Part shown: positions 42,188 to 50,799 of the stretch, in pieces
Position numbering within the stretch: the stretch's first letter is position 1
Layout: every line of letters starts with the position of its first letter
DNA from: Lawsonibacter hominis
GTDB taxonomy: Bacteria > Bacillota > Clostridia > Oscillospirales > Oscillospiraceae
Direction of reading: 5' to 3'
Assembly: GCF_014287895.1 (NCBI RefSeq)
Contig: NZ_JACOPP010000017.1
Location: 3,370 to 67,369, forward strand
Length of the DNA stretch: 64,000 bases
Notes under the pieces: model-generated
Database searches by the model: none
Told to the model about the DNA's origin: nothing
What the model saw: only the letters and a program-made list of their open reading frames with translations
Made by a program: the position numbers and the translations under genes

Positions 42188-42389
42188 TGTCCCTGTCCTC
42201 CTTTTTCCGGCGTTTGGAGTAGTAGCGGGGGCAGAGTATGATAACCGCCCGAAAGCTCTGCTTGTAGCTATGGGTACAGCCCCGGCAGAGGTCGTTGTAT
42301 GTGATACGGTCGCAGGTGGTATTTCCGACTTTTACTTGCCGCAGGAAAAAAGACCATTCCAGCCGCCGTTTCTTGCTCATTCTTGGCAT
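42177..42389 (-). CDS. Small cysteine-rich basic protein (70 aa)
   Basis: Homologue of the 63-aa protein at 35361-35552: MPRMSKKRRLEWSFFLRQ, then DRITYNDLCRGC, SYKQSFRAVIILCPRYY and a basic tail. AAAGGAG precedes ATG and it overlaps the replisome-organiser gene. Probably zinc-binding and linked to replication control; function unknown. Confidence 0.7.
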   Translation of the reverse strand: MPRMSKKRRLEWSFFLRQVKVGNTTCDRITYNDLCRGCTHSYKQSFRAVIILCPRYYSKRRKKEDRDNGR

Positions 42390-42573
42390 GGGTGCGCTCC
42401 TTTCTGCCGTTTCCGCTGGTGTGGCGGTATCGGCGGTAATTCTGTATCATCTCGGTATCATTTTCGGGGTTTTTCTGCCCTGTAAGCCCGTTAAAAAATC
42501 CTTTGGTATTGCGGATAGGGTGCGGGGCAGCCCCCTTGTTCTGTATGGGTTCGGGTACATTTTGGGGCGGTTT

Positions 42574-44196
42574 TTATCGCTCCTGTTCCTGCCTTTTCAC
42601 AGGCTTGCGTTCCCGGCGTAAAATCTGGTCGATATTGCCCTTGACAGTCTGTAAGCGGCGGTATTCCTCCCGTTTTGCCCGGTAATCGTTGTAGCCGCTG
42701 TTTTTCTCTTTGATAAGGCTTTCAATCTCTGCTTGCAGGGCTTTATAGCTCGGCAGCTTGGAAATGCCGTTCTCCCTGAAATAACGGGCGGCTGCGTCTG
42801 CTATGATAAAGTCGCTTTCGTGCTTCTGACGGTAGGCTGCTTTTGCTTTGGCGTTTTTCTGCTGTTTCAGCCCGTCCCGGACAGGGCGGGTCTTGGAATA
42901 GGCAAGCACCTGCCGTTGCAGCTCCTTTTTCCCGTTCAGCGTCTTTTCCACCTGCTTCAGCTCTGTAAGGCTTTCCTGCATGGCGGCATAAGCGGCAGAA
43001 CAGGCTTCGTCCAGTTCCTCCGGGGAAGAAAAGCCATACTGCTGATAGGCGGTAACGGTAGCTGCCATTTGCTTTAGGTTGTGCTTTGCCGCCCAGCGGT
43101 CATAGCCCACGCCCTTGCCCTCGGCTCGCTTGGCTTCCCGGTCAACCATGCGCTGCAAGGTGTTGTCTGCCGGGGTGGTTTTTGCGGCTTTTTCCTCCCG
43201 CAAGCGTTCCTTTTGGGTGTGTGGGTATTCGGGTATGTCTGTGGTCTGTTCGGCGGCTCTGTGGGCGTTCTGCGTGAGCAGGGCAAGGACAGCAGCCTTG
43301 TCAAAATCGTCCCCCAGCTTCCGGGCTGTGATAGGCTTTGTCCTGTCCGGCGTGAGGTAGGAAAGCCGCCCCCGGCTCTCCTTGACGGTCACGCCCTCCC
43401 GCAGCAAAAGGGAAGAAAACTCGTCAAAGCTGGTAGCTTGGGAAAGTGCCTGCCGTATCGTCCGGCGCAGCTTCGCCTTGTCCGTTTCAAACTTGGTGGG
43501 CTTGGTCGGCTGTCCTGCGGCTTCTCTGGCAGCGTTCTCTTTATCAAGGGCAAGCTGCCCTTTCTTTGCCGCCCAGTATTCCCGTTCCGTTATCCGTTCC
43601 TTGCTGCCGTTCAAAAGATCGATTTGGTAAAGCCCCTCCCGGTGGCACATCTCCATGACTTCACTCTTGAAATATTCCATAGCGGCATTGGTGCAGCGGT
43701 GCTTGTAGCCCTCCCGTGTGTCGGCTGGTCTGTCCATGTAGGGCAGAAGCGGGACTTCATAAATCCGCAGGGAGTTGAGGACGATATGCACATGGATATT
43801 GCCGCTGTGGTTATGCCCGTCCGGGTGGGTGCATACAAGGGCTTGGTGTCCGGGGAAATGCTCTTTACAGAACTTCTCGCCCAGCTCCTGCGCCCGGTCT
43901 ACGGTCAAGCCGTTGTCTGTCCCGTCCCGTGGGTCAAAGCTGATGATATAGTGGTGGCTTTTCACATCTTCCCGTTTTTGGTTTTTCTCATAGCGAAGAT
44001 TGGCTCGCATACAGGCAACGGCGAAATCTTCGTCCCCGCAGTTGATGGAAGAAATGCGGTAATCCTCCCTCGGTATCAGCCGCCCGTTTTCATCAAGAGT
44101 GGGCTTCATGGTAAACTCGTCATGCTCAAATGTGAGATAGGCTTCCGCTGCGCCATAGTCGGCATTTTTAGAGCTGATATGTTTGAATGTTGCCAA
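42574..44196 (-). CDS. MobP-type relaxase of element B
   Basis: This 540-residue relaxase of the Tn1549 type has the sequence ATFKHISSKNADYGAAEAYL at the N-terminus and the His motif CTHPDGHNHSGNIHVHIVLN near residue 118. A helical tail follows with KGVGYDRWAAKHNLKQMAAT, a segment also conserved in the outer-ICE relaxase. TTG 44196 gives the family's usual start; ATG 44226 is possible. It overlaps the mobC end. Confidence 0.9.
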   Translation of the reverse strand: MATFKHISSKNADYGAAEAYLTFEHDEFTMKPTLDENGRLIPREDYRISSINCGDEDFAVACMRANLRYEKNQKREDVKSHHYIISFDPRDGTDNGLTVDRAQELGEKFCKEHFPGHQALVCTHPDGHNHSGNIHVHIVLNSLRIYEVPLLPYMDRPADTREGYKHRCTNAAMEYFKSEVMEMCHREGLYQIDLLNGSKERITEREYWAAKKGQLALDKENAAREAAGQPTKPTKFETDKAKLRRTIRQALSQATSFDEFSSLLLREGVTVKESRGRLSYLTPDRTKPITARKLGDDFDKAAVLALLTQNAHRAAEQTTDIPEYPHTQKERLREEKAAKTTPADNTLQRMVDREAKRAEGKGVGYDRWAAKHNLKQMAATVTAYQQYGFSSPEELDEACSAAYAAMQESLTELKQVEKTLNGKKELQRQVLAYSKTRPVRDGLKQQKNAKAKAAYRQKHESDFIIADAAARYFRENGISKLPSYKALQAEIESLIKEKNSGYNDYRAKREEYRRLQTVKGNIDQILRRERKPVKRQEQER

Positions 44197-44566
44197 CAGC
44201 GTCACCCACTTTCTGCAAAACTTCAAACTTTAGGGCAGCAAGGTCGGAAACCGCCGCCCGTACCTCCCCTGCAAGCTGCGGGTAGGGGCTGTGCCACTCG
44301 TTCAGCGTCCGGGCTATCTGGTTTAAGTTGCCGCCGATCCTGCCGTATTCGGCGGTCAGTTTCCCGACAGCGGCAAGCAGCTCGTCATTGACAGGAGAAA
44401 CGGTTATGATGGGGCGTATGGCTGCCCCGGTTATGGCTTGCCGGATAAACTCGGCTTGGCTCATGTTGTAAGCAGAAAGCCGTTGGGCAAACTCGGCGTA
44501 TTCTTCCTCGGTCATGCGTGTTTTGACTACCCGGCTGCGGTGCGGTGTGTTGTATCGTTTTCGCAT
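44168..44566 (-). CDS. mobC: MobC relaxosome protein of element B
   Basis: This 132-residue protein has a ribbon-helix-helix-like N-terminus (VVKTRMTEEEYAEFAQRLSA) and the MobC sequence GRIGGNLNQIARTLNEWHSP. It has AGGAGG before ATG 44566; the longer frame from 44692 runs into the oriT region. It is coupled to the relaxase gene. Confidence 0.88.
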   Translation of the reverse strand: MRKRYNTPHRSRVVKTRMTEEEYAEFAQRLSAYNMSQAEFIRQAITGAAIRPIITVSPVNDELLAAVGKLTAEYGRIGGNLNQIARTLNEWHSPYPQLAGEVRAAVSDLAALKFEVLQKVGDAVGNIQTYQL

Positions 44567-44679
44567 GGTAAAACCTCCTTTCTGTGCGTGGTGTCCTCTC
44601 ACTAATAGGAGAAAAACGGGGTGTGAAGCGGAACTGTTTTTGAAAAATCCGAAAAAATATTTTGAAGGATTTTTAAGCG

Positions 44680-44800
44680 GCGCAAGCCGCATAAGCAGGG
44701 TTTGGGGAAGGCACTCCCCAACAAGATTCCCGCAGGGGCAAAATGAGCGAAAAGCGAATTTTGGTACTGCGGTAGAATCTTGCTCTCCGTGACTGCAAAC
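44680..44800 (+). other. Putative oriT of element B (MobP type)
   Basis: GCGGCGCAAGCCGC, then GGGTTTGGGGA and CTCCCCAACAAG (44698-44725), followed by GATTCCCGCAGGGG and a direct-repeat stretch around GCGAAAAGCGAATTTTGG. The GGGTTTGGGGA/CTCCCCAACAAG block is shared with the outer-ICE oriT candidate near 14700, and the region lies just upstream of mobC. Confidence 0.65.
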
Positions 44801-45080
44801 TTTCTCTCACTTCCGTCCGCCACTTTTTTGGAAAACTGCAACCACAAAAGTTTGTTTCTCTTTTTCTGCTACTACTAATCCTGTAAAGGGCATTCCTGCC
44901 CGCTTTCGCTAAAATGACACCGGACGCAGTGGTTTCTACCCGGTGTTGGAGAAATCCTTTCTCTTTGCCCTCTACTACGGGTAAATGCTCCAAATGCCAA
45001 ACACCAGGGCAGAAAAATTCCCTCCTCGCTTACTACTACAACCGGCAGGGGGCAAAATGGCCGGGAGCGGAGCCGGACAA

Positions 45081-45119
45081 CAAAAAAAGCAGTAAATCTT
45101 TTTCAAGACTTACTGCTTT
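45081..45119 (-). terminator. Terminator after the orf8/orf7-like genes
   Basis: On the minus strand, AAAGCAGTAA pairs with TTTACTGCTTT and is followed by TTTTTTG. AAAACTGAATACCAGCCGCC precedes it, as before the terminator at 33748-33786. Confidence 0.8.
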
Positions 45120-45154
45120 CGCTGGCCGCGTCGGTGGCGGCTGGTATTCAGTTT

Positions 45155-45367
45155 TTATGACTTGTCCGGTGGTTCGTCAAGCCGGAACTTGAATTGACAG
45201 TCAATTAACCGCTGCTTTACATAGTCCTCCACCTCGGCGTTGACCTGCCCGTTCACTTTTGAGAAATAGCGGATATATCCGGCGTAGTGGAGCAGGACAG
45301 CGTTCACGGCTTCTGGGTCGCCCTCACGGGCTTTGAGGATTGTTTCATAGGGGAGAAGTCTACTCAT
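45155..45367 (-). CDS. Tn916 Orf8-like helix-turn-helix protein
   Basis: This 70-residue protein matches the HTH_16/Orf8 pattern: LPYETILKAREGDPEAVNAV, then YIRYFSKVNGQVNAEVEDYV. In Tn916-type elements this gene pairs with a sigma-like gene (orf7) that activates transfer. It overlaps the sigma-like gene by eight bases. Confidence 0.82.
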   Translation of the reverse strand: MSRLLPYETILKAREGDPEAVNAVLLHYAGYIRYFSKVNGQVNAEVEDYVKQRLIDCQFKFRLDEPPDKS

Positions 45368-45782
45368 ACCGGCTCACCCCCATTTCTTCGCGTAGCCGCT
45401 GCAAGGCAAGCTGGATATGCCGCCCCGCTGTGCTGCGTGACCGGCCAATACACGCGCCGATCACGCGCTGCGGCTGGCGCAGAAAGTAATAGCGCAGGAT
45501 TTCTTCCCGCGTCTGCTCCGGCAAAACAGAGATCGCGTCGGCAAGGGCGGCGTTGCAGAGCAGGACGGTCTGACCGCAGACGGTAAATGGGTATTCCTCG
45601 TCCGGCTCCGACGCGGCAAACTGGACAAACTTCTCGTTCATCAGATAGTCAAGGGAAACTTGCCGTTCCCATTGCCGTTTAAGCTTCAAAATCTTGTCCA
45701 AGGCGGCACAGCGGATAACAGTCTTGCAAAAGGCGTTGTACCTGCGCTGGATATATTCTTGATAGGCTATCTGGTCGGTCAT
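45360..45782 (-). CDS. Tn916 Orf7-like sigma-70-family protein
   Basis: This 140-residue protein has a region-4-like C-terminus: ISVLPEQTREEILRYYFLR, then GRSRSTAGRHIQLALQRLRE. ATG 45782 is preferred over upstream options in the GC-rich leader. It probably drives transcription of the element's mobilisation genes. Confidence 0.83.
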   Translation of the reverse strand: MTDQIAYQEYIQRRYNAFCKTVIRCAALDKILKLKRQWERQVSLDYLMNEKFVQFAASEPDEEYPFTVCGQTVLLCNAALADAISVLPEQTREEILRYYFLRQPQRVIGACIGRSRSTAGRHIQLALQRLREEMGVSRYE

Positions 45783-45953
45783 GGAAATTCCCCTTTCTGA
45801 ATAATAGTGCGGGGCGGTGGCACTTCTTGCTGTCGCCCCTTGATTGCCTACCAGCAAAGGCGGGCGGGGCTGTCAACGGCTGCGCATATGCGCCGTTCAT
45901 CTTGACCGTTGACTGGCTCGGCTGGGTTTGCTATTTACCCGACAAACTTGAAT

Positions 45954-46721
45954 TTATTTTAAGCTATCACGTTTTACCTTCTTAAGCCTTACTATCATTA
46001 CCATAGGAATTTCTTTGTTGGTTTTAAAACATTCTTCATAAAATCCATCAATGACAAATCCAGCTCTAAAACAAAGGTTAAAAATATCTTGTATGGAACG
46101 ATGATAATAAATCTGCTCTTTCGGTTGCCCTTCAATCGCTATATCATAGTAACTGTGCGGTGTCATATATTTTTCAGTCAACGTGACAAAACAAGGGTGT
46201 TGCGTTGCAAAGACAAAAATTCCGCTTTCCTGCAACAGTTCATAAACAGCCATAAGAAGTGGTTCAATATCCGTAATATCCATAATTGCCATATTAGAAA
46301 CTGCTTTCGTAAAGGCTCGATTTCTTTTTAATTCTAATATACTTTTTCTATCGGTCGCATCCGCCACACAAAATTCAATTTGTTTTGCATATTGTGATTG
46401 CCGTCTTTTAGCCAATTCTATCATTTTTTTGCTGTAATCAAAAGCGACAACCGAAGCGCCTCTTTGTGCAAGATACGAAGAATAATTTCCATTGCCACAC
46501 GCAATATCCAAAATGTAATCCGCAGGATTAGGAGATAGAAGTTCCGTTACTTTGGGACGCACTACCTCTCTGTGAAATTCATTAGATTCGTCACCCATTG
46601 CATTATCCCAAAATTGTGCGTTCTCCTCCCAGATTTTTTTACTTTCCTCTGTTCCCATGTTCTCTCCCACTCCCCAAATTTGCTTTTTTGCTTCCATTAA
46701 ATCTTCCTTACTATATTCCAT
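45954..46721 (-). CDS. SAM-dependent methyltransferase with a chimeric N-terminus
   Basis: This 255-residue class I methyltransferase has motif I ILDIACGNGNYSSYLAQRG near residue 80 and later VVAFDYSKKMIELAKRR. Residues 1-15 (MEYSKEDLMEAKKQI) resemble the start of an unrelated small protein often found in this neighbourhood of resistance elements; an internal ATG at about residue 26 (GTEESKKIWEENAQFW) looks like the native start. The fusion suggests recombination after tet(W). Substrate unknown. GGAGGG precedes ATG 46721. Confidence 0.8.
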   Translation of the reverse strand: MEYSKEDLMEAKKQIWGVGENMGTEESKKIWEENAQFWDNAMGDESNEFHREVVRPKVTELLSPNPADYILDIACGNGNYSSYLAQRGASVVAFDYSKKMIELAKRRQSQYAKQIEFCVADATDRKSILELKRNRAFTKAVSNMAIMDITDIEPLLMAVYELLQESGIFVFATQHPCFVTLTEKYMTPHSYYDIAIEGQPKEQIYYHRSIQDIFNLCFRAGFVIDGFYEECFKTNKEIPMVMIVRLKKVKRDSLK

Positions 46722-46771
46722 TGTTACCCTCCATAACTTCTGATTGTTGCCGTCTTGACGATTATGTATCT

Positions 46772-48691
46772 TTACATTACCTTCTGAAACATATGGCGCA
46801 CCTTGTCCAGGCGGCTGTTTGGACGGCGGGGCTGGATGACCGGCTGACCGACAGCGGCCTGATATCCTTTCAGCTCTGTAAGGCATACGCTCCGCCCGTT
46901 GGTGTAAAAGGCCAGATCAGTACGGTATGCCTGTATACAGCGGGCGGGAATCTCGCCAGTAAAGACAACTTCATCCTTTTTTACCTGGGCCGTTTCGATG
47001 GTGGCACAGTATTTCGGTGCATCATGATAAGCCCTGGAAAGGTATTCCTGGGGCGCATAGAGGATGAAGGAGAGATAAGGTTCCAGCAGCTGCGTCCCCG
47101 ATTCCTTCAATGCCTGTTCCAATACAATCGGGGCCAATGAGCGGAAGTCCGCCGGCGTGCTGACCGGACTGTAATAAAGCCCGTATTCAAAGCAAATCTT
47201 ACAGTCCGTTACGTTCCAGCCGAACAAGCCCTGCTCCAGCCCGTAACGGATACCATCCCTGACAGCGTTTTGAAAACTCTGGTTCAAGTATCCCAGCGAA
47301 ACCCGGCTCTCGTATTGTACACCGGAGCCAAGCGAGAGTGGTGTAACAGACAGTCCTATGGATGCCCAAAACGGGTTGGGCGGCACCTCGATATGGATGG
47401 TGTGGCTGGCTGCTTTGAGCGGCCGCTCCATATAAATGACGGAGGGTTCCTTTACCACTGTTTCAAGCTTGTATTTTTCCGACAGCAAAGCGGAAACAAC
47501 CTCCAACTGCACCCGGCCCAAAAAAGAAAGAATGATCTCATGGGTGATGGAATCCACTTCGCAACGCAAAAGCGGGTCAGTATCCGCAAGTTGCGTAAGA
47601 GCGTCCAGCAGCCGTTCTCTTTGCGCTGCCGTTTTCGGCGCAATCGTCGTCCGCAGCATGGGGAGGGGGTCCTCGCGCCACCTTTTACGAGGGAGCCGGG
47701 TTTGGTCCCCTAATACATCGTTTAACCTCACGCTGTCGCTGGGAAGGATAACAATTTCACCCTGATAAGCGGTGTCTGTCCGAACAATTTCCCCTTTGGA
47801 TGGAATACGCATCTCTGTGATTTTCAGCTTTTCTCTCCCGGCCAGGGCCACCGTATCCCGCAGGCGCAGCGTTCCGCTGTATAACCGTAGATAGACACGC
47901 CGCTGGCCGCAATCGGTGTACTCAACCTTGAAAACGCTGCCGCATAGGGCGGCGCCCCCCTGTTCCCCAATCGGTTGGAACAGCCCTGTCACCGCATCCA
48001 TCAACGGTTGAATGCCAAGGCCATTTTTGGCGCTGCCATGATAGACTGGGAACAGGGAGGCGTCTTGAACCCGCTGCTGTTCCTCCCGCGCAAGTTTTTC
48101 CCGGCTGATTGGTTCTCCTGCGATATACTTTTCCAATAATTCATCGTTATTTTCGATGACCGCATCCCATGCTTCTATGTCGGTATTTTCCTCCAGGACT
48201 ATTTCCGGGGACAGCGACACCGTCTGCTTGATGATAATATCGGCGGAGAGCTTATCCCGAACAGACTGAACCACGCTCTGCAAATCAACGCCAGCCTGGT
48301 CGATCTTGTTGATAAAGATAACGGTGGGAATGTTCATTTTCCGCAGGGCATGGAACAGAATACGGGTCTGGGCCTGCACGCCATCTTTAGCGGAGATCAC
48401 CAAGATGGCCCCATCTAAAACAGCCAAAGAGCGGTACACCTCCGCCAAAAAATCCATGTGGCCGGGCGTATCCACAATGTTAACTTTACATCTGTGCCAC
48501 TGGAAGGAAGTGACTGCCGCTTGAATGGTAATCCCACGCTGCCGCTCCAAAAACATGGTGTCCGTCCTCGTTGTCCCTTTTTCGACGCTCCCCGGTTCTG
48601 AAATGGCTCCGCTGGCATATAGCAGGCTCTCCGTCAAGGTCGTCTTTCCAGCGTCTACATGGGCAAGAATTCCAATATTGATTATTTTCAT
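46772..48691 (-). CDS. tet(W): Tetracycline resistance ribosomal protection protein Tet(W)
   Basis: This 639-residue EF-G-like GTPase releases tetracycline from the ribosome. It has the G1 motif AHVDAGKTT (10-18), G2 region RGITIQAAVTSFQW, G3 DTPGH (74-78) and G4 NKID. Full length, with the intact C-terminal YMERPLKAASHTIHIEVPPN region. The whole sequence reads as Tet(W) as I know it. GGGAGGACAATCAC precedes ATG. It is preceded by a leader peptide and an attenuator. It is the only recognisable drug-resistance gene in the window. Confidence 0.97.
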   Translation of the reverse strand: MKIINIGILAHVDAGKTTLTESLLYASGAISEPGSVEKGTTRTDTMFLERQRGITIQAAVTSFQWHRCKVNIVDTPGHMDFLAEVYRSLAVLDGAILVISAKDGVQAQTRILFHALRKMNIPTVIFINKIDQAGVDLQSVVQSVRDKLSADIIIKQTVSLSPEIVLEENTDIEAWDAVIENNDELLEKYIAGEPISREKLAREEQQRVQDASLFPVYHGSAKNGLGIQPLMDAVTGLFQPIGEQGGAALCGSVFKVEYTDCGQRRVYLRLYSGTLRLRDTVALAGREKLKITEMRIPSKGEIVRTDTAYQGEIVILPSDSVRLNDVLGDQTRLPRKRWREDPLPMLRTTIAPKTAAQRERLLDALTQLADTDPLLRCEVDSITHEIILSFLGRVQLEVVSALLSEKYKLETVVKEPSVIYMERPLKAASHTIHIEVPPNPFWASIGLSVTPLSLGSGVQYESRVSLGYLNQSFQNAVRDGIRYGLEQGLFGWNVTDCKICFEYGLYYSPVSTPADFRSLAPIVLEQALKESGTQLLEPYLSFILYAPQEYLSRAYHDAPKYCATIETAQVKKDEVVFTGEIPARCIQAYRTDLAFYTNGRSVCLTELKGYQAAVGQPVIQPRRPNSRLDKVRHMFQKVM

Positions 48692-48724
48692 GTGATTGTC
48701 CTCCCTTTACAGCCCCAAAGGGCA

Positions 48725-48764
48725 TAAAAATCCCCAGCAGTAAAATACTTTTACCACTGGGGAT
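48725..48764 (-). promoter_or_regulatory. Transcription attenuator hairpin of tet(W)
   Basis: On the minus strand, ATCCCCAG (48757-48764) pairs with CTGGGGAT (48730-48737) and is followed by TTTTTATGCCC. It lies between the leader peptide and tet(W), as in tet(M)-type leaders, where ribosome stalling relieves termination. Confidence 0.8.
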
Positions 48765-48795
48765 TATAAGTTGCGGACATACACATATACAGCAT
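48751..48795 (-). CDS. tet(W) leader peptide (14 aa)
   Basis: The frame MLYMCMSATYNPQW plus TAA ends inside the attenuator stem, so translation of the leader would influence the fold. Tet(M)-type genes have a leader of similar length in this place. Confidence 0.65.
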   Translation of the reverse strand: MLYMCMSATYNPQW

Positions 48796-48849
48796 ACACC
48801 TGTTTGTGATTGCTGTTTTTGGGGATATGTCAAAATTGATAAGGCAAAA

Positions 48850-48946
48850 GTATTCTTAAATTGGGTACAAAAAACTAAGCCCCTACAAAAGGAGCTATCA
48901 TAATCCTTTGTTCCCACTATTTGATTATAGTTTTATTTAAGAATAC
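48850..48946 (-). promoter_or_regulatory. tet(W) leader with 12-bp inverted repeat and -10 box
   Basis: GTATTCTTAAAT (48850-48861) and ATTTAAGAATAC (48935-48946) are perfect inverted complements. A minus-strand TATAAT lies at 48924-48929. The region resembles the upstream region of ribosomal-protection tet genes and holds the promoter and early attenuator stems. Confidence 0.6.
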
Positions 48947-49052
48947 CTTGCCGCATATTTTTTACTCCTTTTCTGGATTAAATCATTGTATCACATCAGT
49001 TTTAGGAAAGCAAGTACCTAAAAGAAATTTTTCTTCCCCTTATATGTAACAA

Positions 49053-49256
49053 TCATACCGGCTTCCTAGCGTTCAGAATGTTTTCTGCTGTCTGCTGTGG
49101 TGTTTGGTTGGAATTGTCCAACCAAAAGCCGATCCGTGGTGTTGTCTGCATTTTACTAAATACAAATTCAATGTATACAGAAAGATATAAGGAGTGGGAG
49201 GGATTCCGCCGTAGTTGGCATTGTAGGAAAATCCAAAAGTTTAGATTTTCCCACAA
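49053..49256 (-). pseudogene. Possible C-terminal remnant of an ATPase or kinase
   Basis: A 67-residue frame whose last part, RIGFWLDNSNQTPQQTAENI, looks like the end of a P-loop kinase-type protein. There is no P-loop and no credible start. It is probably a relic near the right end of element B. TTTGGTTGGA/TCCAACCAAA forms a hairpin at 49104-49126. Confidence 0.3.
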
Positions 49257-49345
49257 TGCTTATCTTTTGGTCTTTGGTTCGGAATAGTGTAGTGCTGGCG
49301 GTCTATCTCTTGTTTTCGGTTGCTTGCTTCCTTACCGTACATGAG

Positions 49346-49472
49346 CATTGGAGCCAGGATTATCGCTGCCGTACCCCTCCAGGAGATTGACAACGCCCCA
49401 CACGCCCAGGCCAGCGCCCAGAGCCACAACAAGGGTCTGCAAAGTATCAATAGCGGAAGAAAAGAACTGCAT
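49346..49472 (-). pseudogene. 5' part of the split Maff2 gene
   Basis: It starts at ATG 49472 with a GGAGG site and reads MQFFSSAIDTLQTLVVALGA, then GLGVWGVVNLLEGYGSDNPGS, the N-terminal half of Maff2 proteins. The sequence leaves the family at about 49345, the edge of element B. Maff2 is a small two-TM protein encoded between VirD4 and VirB6. Confidence 0.85.
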
Positions 49473-49540
49473 ATAGCCTCCATTTCTCCGGGGGTTTCCC
49501 CGGCCATGAAAAAAGCCGCCCATACAGGCGGCAGGTTACG

Positions 49541-49565
49541 ACCTCTGGACACTTTGTCCAGAAGT
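49541..49565. repeat. Dispersed palindrome, copy 8
   Basis: Arms ACCTCTGGACA and TGTCCAGAAGT around CTT, lying between the VirD4 stop codon and the Maff2 start. Confidence 0.9.
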
Positions 49566-49568
49566 GCT

Positions 49569-50453
49569 TTATACATAGGCATCCGGATCGTCCACATCGT
49601 CGTAGTTGAGGATGTCCTCGTCCTCGCTTACGGGCCCCGTGTCCGATACGTCTACCTCGTACACCTCACAAGCCTCGTTCAGCCCAGGCCGCCTGCGGCG
49701 GTTAATGAACTTATCAAGGTCAAAGGCGTTTTTTTGTTTGTCAGCCTCCGATGTATATTTGTAGTTCGGGTGCTGCTTCAAATCGTATTTGGGCGAAAAG
49801 AACGGAGGCAAGCCCCGCAGCTGCAAAATGCACTTATCGCCCGGCATGGTAGCCAGCTCGCTGGGTGTCATCAGCTCCCGGCCCAGCCGCTGGGTGTTCT
49901 GGTTGTAGCTTTCCGACTGCCCACGGGAGCGGCCCTCGGTCTGCATGGAGATCGTGGCCTTGCCAAGCCAGTTTTCGGATATTTCCTTGATGGTGGAGCT
50001 TTCCCGCCCGCCCAGGAAAACCACGCTGTCCATGTTTCCCAGGATTGTTTCGGCATTGTCCTTGTATATGGCCTTGCATTGAGCGTACTGCTGGTAGAAC
50101 AGACACAGGCTCACCTCGCGGGAACGGATCACGGCCACCAGCTTCTCCAGCGAGGGCACCTGGCCTGTGTTGGCCGCCTCGTCCCACAGCACCCGCACAT
50201 GATGGGGCAGGCGGCCACCGTGAACATTGTCCGCCCGTTCACACAGCAGATTGAACATCTGCGAAAAGGCCAGGGCAACAATGAAGTTATAAGTGGGGGT
50301 TGTGTCGGAAATCGTGAAGAAAACCGCCGTTTTCCGATCCCCGATGCGGTCAAGCTCCAGCTCGTCATAGCTCATGATCTCCCGGAGCTGGGGGATGTCA
50401 AAGGGGGCCAGCCGGGAGCCGCAGGAAATCAAAATGCTTTTTGCGGTCTTGCC
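49569..50453 (-). pseudogene. 3' part of virD4 (coupling protein), split by element 2
   Basis: The frame from KTAKSILISCGSRLAPFDIP to the acidic C-terminus is the second half of a VirD4/TraG coupling ATPase: VLWDEAANTGQVPSLEKLVA is the Walker B region, and YQQYAQCKAIY and GRELMTPSELATMPGDKCIL follow. Upstream of 50453 the sequence changes to element 2. The first half is at 58084-59036. Alone, this part has no Walker A and no start with a ribosome site. Confidence 0.88.
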
Positions 50454-50497
50454 AGAGACGAAAAGTCAAGGACTTTTTCATCAAATTCAAAAAGAAG

Positions 50498-50656
50498 TCA
50501 CATTTTGCGGACTTCTTCACGGAGCATACGCTTGATTTTGTCCTCCATCGTCTCCTTGGCGGTCTCGCTGAAATGGACACGGACGATATAGGTGGTCTTG
50601 CCAATCTGCTTTCTGACAGTCGGGCAAGTGGTGGTGTTGGTTGCGGTATTGTTCAT
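50498..50656 (-). CDS. TnpW protein (52 aa)
   Basis: This short protein, CPTVRKQIGKTTYIVRVHFS, then ETAKETMEDKIKRMLREEV, is a TnpW-family member. GGAGG lies before ATG 50656. It is the last gene of element 2, near its virD4 junction. Confidence 0.82.
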   Translation of the reverse strand: MNNTATNTTTCPTVRKQIGKTTYIVRVHFSETAKETMEDKIKRMLREEVRKM

Positions 50657-50799
50657 TCAAAATCCTCCTGTAAATGAAAAAGTGCCCGGTAACTATTCAT
50701 CATCGGGCGGTGTCGGTATGAGGGAACAAGGCAAGGCGGCAACATTAAGGTATCTATAAAAACCTTGCCGTCTTTGCCACGCTTGCCGTGTTCCTGTTG

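Larger units (their letters stand above)
44567..45154. other. oriT region and regulatory interval of element B
   Basis: No gene is seen. The stretch holds the oriT-like block (44680-44800), a second AT/GC-mixed part with a CGGACGCAG-type sequence near 44920, and a minus-strand terminator (45081-45119). Confidence 0.5.
38602..49345. mobile_element. Element B: mobilisable element carrying tet(W)
   Basis: It lies between the two Maff2 fragments. It contains a large serine recombinase, a TnpW-like protein, DnaC-like and replisome-organiser proteins, MobP-type relaxase, MobC, oriT, Tn916 orf7/orf8-like regulators, a methyltransferase and tet(W). No secretion apparatus genes are present. The left limit is estimated from the Maff2 fragment, the right from the break in Maff2. 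Confidence 0.7.
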
